Source: Parahaliea mediterranea
GTDB lineage: Bacteria; Pseudomonadota; Gammaproteobacteria; Pseudomonadales; Halieaceae
DNA length: 64,000 nucleotides
Reading direction: 5' to 3'
NCBI RefSeq assembly: GCF_017255185.1
Contig: NZ_JAFKCZ010000011.1
Span: 62,001 to 126,000, forward strand
Shown: piece by piece, positions 61,237 to 64,000 of the stretch
How the letters are laid out: every line of letters starts with the position of its first letter
How positions within the stretch are numbered: the first letter of the stretch is position 1
Translations under genes and position numbers: made by a program
Notes under the pieces: generated by a model
The model's database searches: none
The model's input: the letters and a program-made list of their open reading frames with translations, nothing else
What the model was told of the DNA's origin: nothing

Positions 61237-62862
61237 TCACGAAGCCCGGTGCTCCCCGGACAGCGCCAGCTCCAGCGCTCGCGGATAGAGCGGCTTGCCG
61301 CTGGGCGCCCGCGGCACCTCGCTTACCAGGTGCAGTTCGCGGGGCACTTTGTAGCCGGCGATGTGCTCCCGCGCCACCGCTTGCAGCGAGGCCAGGTTCA
61401 GCGCGGCGCCGGAACGGGCGGCAACCACCGCGGTCACCTTGCTGCCGAGGCGCTCGTCCGGGGTGGCAACCACCAGGCAGTCAAACACCGCCGGGTGGGA
61501 CTTGAGCGCCTGTTCCACCTCTTCCGGGTAGATTTTCTCGCCGCCGGAGTTGATGCAATTGGAGCCGCGGCCGTAAACAGTGATGCTGTCGTCCTCCTCC
61601 AGCCGCGCCTCGTCGCCCAGCAACAGCCAGGTTTGGCCGTCGACATCGATAAAGGTCTTCGCGGTTTTTTCCGGATCGTTGTAGTAGCCCACGGGGATAT
61701 ACCCGCTGCGCGAGAAGACCCCCGTCTCCCCCGGGCGCGCGTGCCGCCACTGTCCACCCTCCTCCACCAGCACCGACATAAAGTCGCTGCGCTGGACATT
61801 GCCCAGCCCCTGGCCGCGCTTGCCGCCGCCATCGAGGCCCATGCTGCCGCTCTCGGAGGAACCGAAGGAATTGGTGATGAAGGCATTGGGGAAATAGGCC
61901 TTGAAGGCATCCTGCTTGCTCTCGGAAAACACCGCCCCACCCGAGCCGATATTGAAGATCGGGCTGAGGTCCCAACGCCCCGGGTTGGCGTCCAGGGATT
62001 CGAGCAGGGGTATTGCCATGGCGTCCCCGACGATAGTCACCGAGTTGACCTTCTCCTTCTCGGCGATGTCCCAGACCTCCTCGCCGACCAGGGAGTGAGC
62101 CGGATTCAGCACCACGGTGTTGCCCGCCAGCAACTGGATACAGGCGTACCACCAGCAGGCGCCATGCATGAGAGGCGCCAGCGCCATGCCCACAATCGAG
62201 AAATCACCCACCCGGGATGCAATCTGCTCCGGCTCGGTGATGGCACCGTCGGGGTGATACCAGCCACCGCCGCCCATGGCGGCGAAAAACACCGATTTGT
62301 GCGGCCACATGACGCCCTTGGGCATGCCGGTGGTGCCGCCGGTGTAGAGGATGAACAGGTCCTCGTCGGCGCGCTCGGGAAAGTCCCGGGCCTCGCTCTG
62401 GTTCGCCAGCGCCGACTCATAGGCCTGGCTGCCGATCGTGTTCGGGTCGGCGCCGCTGTCGTCGTCAACATACACCAGGGTCTTCAGCAGCGGGGAGGCT
62501 TCGATAACCTCGGCGATGTGCGGCGCGAATTCGCGGTGGTAAATGCAGGCCACCATGTCGGCATTGTTGAAGATGTACTCCAGTTCCTCGCGCACGTAAC
62601 GGTAGTTGACGTTGATCGGCACGGCGCGGAGCTTGAAACAGGCCAGCATACCCTCGAGGTACTCGTTGCAGTTGAACAGGTAGAGGCCGACGTGGTCGCC
62701 CGCCCCCACTCCCCTGGCCGCCAGGTAGTGGGCCAGTTGATTGGCGCGGCGTTCCAGCTGGATGTAGGTGGCGCGCTGGTCGCCACAGACCAGCGCGTCG
62801 CGGGTGGGAACCTTGTCCGCGACCATTTCGTACAGGTCGGCGATGTTGAAATGCCTGCTCAT
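61237..62862 (-). CDS. Acyl-CoA synthetase (AMP-forming)
   Basis: A 541-residue ANL-superfamily ligase that activates a carboxylic acid with ATP and CoA. The P-loop TGGTTGMPKG is at 174-183, the hinge region around GDEARLEEDDSITVYGR near 436-452, and the catalytic lysine Lys523 in APSGKPLYPR. The overall pattern is closest to the medium/long or steroid side-chain acyl-CoA synthetases (FadD3/FadD17-19-like). With two crotonases, a nitroreductase and a thiolase-like protein around it, a role in degrading a branched or ring-derived acid is likely. Exact substrate unknown. Confidence 0.92.
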   Translation of the reverse strand: MSRHFNIADLYEMVADKVPTRDALVCGDQRATYIQLERRANQLAHYLAARGVGAGDHVGLYLFNCNEYLEGMLACFKLRAVPINVNYRYVREELEYIFNNADMVACIYHREFAPHIAEVIEASPLLKTLVYVDDDSGADPNTIGSQAYESALANQSEARDFPERADEDLFILYTGGTTGMPKGVMWPHKSVFFAAMGGGGWYHPDGAITEPEQIASRVGDFSIVGMALAPLMHGACWWYACIQLLAGNTVVLNPAHSLVGEEVWDIAEKEKVNSVTIVGDAMAIPLLESLDANPGRWDLSPIFNIGSGGAVFSESKQDAFKAYFPNAFITNSFGSSESGSMGLDGGGKRGQGLGNVQRSDFMSVLVEEGGQWRHARPGETGVFSRSGYIPVGYYNDPEKTAKTFIDVDGQTWLLLGDEARLEEDDSITVYGRGSNCINSGGEKIYPEEVEQALKSHPAVFDCLVVATPDERLGSKVTAVVAARSGAALNLASLQAVAREHIAGYKVPRELHLVSEVPRAPSGKPLYPRALELALSGEHRAS

Positions 62863-62943
62863 AGTTCGATCCTTGGCTCACTGCTACATACTGGCCGGCG
62901 GGCCCGCCCCGTCCAGACGGGCGCCGTGTCGGAAAACGACGAT

Positions 62944-64000
62944 TCAGGGCTTGTCGGCGCCCACGATCCACATGGCGAAGAACTGCGCGCCGCCGCCATA
63001 GGCGTGGCCCATGGCGAGCTTCGCCCCCGCCACCTGGTGCGCGCCGGCATCGCCGCGCACCTGGCGCGCGGCCTCGGCGAAGCGAATCATGCCCGAGGCG
63101 CCGATGGGGTTGGAGGACAGCACGCCGCCGGAGGGATTCCAGGGAATATCGCCGCCCTCGTCGAGGGAGGTGGCGCCGTCCATGGTCAGCCGCCAGCCCT
63201 GCCCCTCCTCGGCGAAGCCCAGGTTTTCCAGCCACATGGGCTCGTACCAGCTGAAGGGCACGTAGATTTCGGCACAGTTCAGCTGGCGACGGGGGTCGCT
63301 AATCCCCGCCTGCCGGTACACGTCCGCCGCGCAGTCGCGCCCGGCCCGCGGATTGACCTCGTCCCGCCCGGCGTACAGGGTGGGCTCCGAGCGCATGGCG
63401 CCGCCGCGTATCCAGGCCGGGGGCTTGGCGCTGCTGTCCACCGCGTCCTCCGCGGCGATCACCATGGCGCAGGCGCCGTCCGAGGAGGGACAGGCCTCGA
63501 GCAGGCGGATCGGGTCCCACAACATCATCGACTCCTCCACCTCGGCCATGGTGATATCCGGCTTGTGCAGGTGGGCCAGTGGATTGCGGGCGCCGTGCAG
63601 GCGGTCCTTGACCGCCACCTTGATACCCACGTCGTAGGGCGCCTTCGAACGGCGCATGTACTCGCGGATGATCGGCGCGAAGTAACCCCCGGCCCCGGCG
63701 TTGAGGTGCACCGAGAAGGGCTGTGGCGTGGACAGGGCCCACATGGCGTTGGATTCCGACTGTTTCTCGAAGGTCACCGTGAGCACCCGGCGGAAAGTCC
63801 CGCTCTGCACGTGGGACGCCGCCACCAGGGCGGTGGAGCCCCCCACCGAGCCCGCGGTGTGCACCCGCAGCATGGGCTTGCCGTTGGCGCCCAGGGCATC
63901 GCTCAGGTAGCACTCGGGCATCACCACGCCCTCGAACATGTCCGGCGCCTTGCCGATCACCACCGCGTCGATGTCGTCGAAACCCAGCCCCGCGTCTTCC
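62944..64000 (-). CDS. Thiolase-fold lipid-transfer-type protein (partial, runs off the window)
   Basis: At least 352 residues of a thiolase-fold protein; its N-terminus lies beyond 64000, because the frame stays open from 63963 to the edge (GLGFDDIDAVVIGKAPDMF). The usual nucleophile cysteine position reads HTAGSVGGST, with no cysteine, and the C-terminal CxG site reads HAYGGGAQ. This resembles SCP2-thiolase-like aldolases such as Ltp2, which cleave steroid side-chain CoA thioesters by retro-aldol chemistry with tyrosines instead of cysteines. Ltp2 works with a DUF35 partner, which would lie outside the window. It heads the visible part of the leftward operon, 81 nt before the acyl-CoA synthetase gene. 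Confidence 0.85.
   Translation of the reverse strand, partial: EDAGLGFDDIDAVVIGKAPDMFEGVVMPECYLSDALGANGKPMLRVHTAGSVGGSTALVAASHVQSGTFRRVLTVTFEKQSESNAMWALSTPQPFSVHLNAGAGGYFAPIIREYMRRSKAPYDVGIKVAVKDRLHGARNPLAHLHKPDITMAEVEESMMLWDPIRLLEACPSSDGACAMVIAAEDAVDSSAKPPAWIRGGAMRSEPTLYAGRDEVNPRAGRDCAADVYRQAGISDPRRQLNCAEIYVPFSWYEPMWLENLGFAEEGQGWRLTMDGATSLDEGGDIPWNPSGGVLSSNPIGASGMIRFAEAARQVRGDAGAHQVAGAKLAMGHAYGGGAQFFAMWIVGADKP

Overview
The window is high-GC, densely packed chromosomal DNA from a free-living, aerobic, probably marine gammaproteobacterium. The gene set (three TonB-dependent receptors, class-I HMG-CoA reductase, large NAD-glutamate dehydrogenase, FabY, RMF, several crotonases, no flagellar or phage genes) fits the Halieaceae/OM60-NOR5 group or a close relative. 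That placement is inferred from gene content; there is no rRNA gene here. No insertion sequence, prophage or CRISPR array was seen.

Layout. 0.2-10 kb: a small protein, an OlsF-like ornithine-lipid synthase and an LpxH-like phosphatase, then GST and M20 hydrolase genes, YjbQ, a TonB-dependent receptor and a LuxR-type regulator. 10.2-15.3 kb: ribosome modulation factor facing a 1614-aa NAD-glutamate dehydrogenase. 15.5-22.6 kb: a MoxR/DUF58/DUF4381/BatA/BatB-C/BatD operon whose genes touch or overlap. 22.6-31 kb: pepN, DUF2797, yeaC-like, rhomboid protease, nadK, DUF1853, a D-cysteine desulfhydrase/ACC-deaminase-like gene and lipA. 31.2-34.6 kb: a TetR regulator and a second TonB receptor, with a strong palindrome between them. 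34.9-35.1 kb: a tRNA-Val/tRNA-Asp operon with a consensus sigma-70 promoter and its own terminator. 35.2-42.8 kb: queD, an AT-rich gap with DnaA-box matches, a LysE exporter, a TetR regulator, an esterase, an unknown lipoprotein, a HupE/PpiC-type pair, a dienoyl-CoA isomerase-like crotonase and a nitroreductase.

42.9-54.2 kb: FkbM methyltransferase and AraC regulator, divergent HMG-CoA reductase and a third TonB receptor, FabY divergent from a GlxA-type regulator, a thiolase, and a ribB-type gene whose GTP cyclohydrolase II half lacks its zinc cysteines. Repeats flank the thiolase: a GTAG-headed REP-like palindrome before it and a perfect 51-bp tandem duplication after it. 54.2-56.25 kb is the clearest accessory island: a tiny secreted protein with a sorting-tag-like tail, a collagen-like protein, and a decayed, internally deleted copy of the ribB-type gene. 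56.2-64 kb: a lipoprotein penicillin-acylase relative, then a leftward acyl-CoA catabolic operon (thiolase-like protein without the usual cysteines, acyl-CoA synthetase, two crotonases, nitroreductase) that runs off the right edge.

Main themes are envelope lipids, import of large or scarce substrates through TonB receptors, acyl-CoA/isoprenoid metabolism and cofactor synthesis (lipoate, riboflavin, NADP, queuosine). The most unusual items are the collagen-like cassette beside the broken ribB copy, the class-I HMG-CoA reductase, the 51-bp tandem repeat, the ARPG pentapeptide minisatellite ending the DUF58 gene, and the 24-bp palindrome between the TetR gene and its neighbouring receptor.
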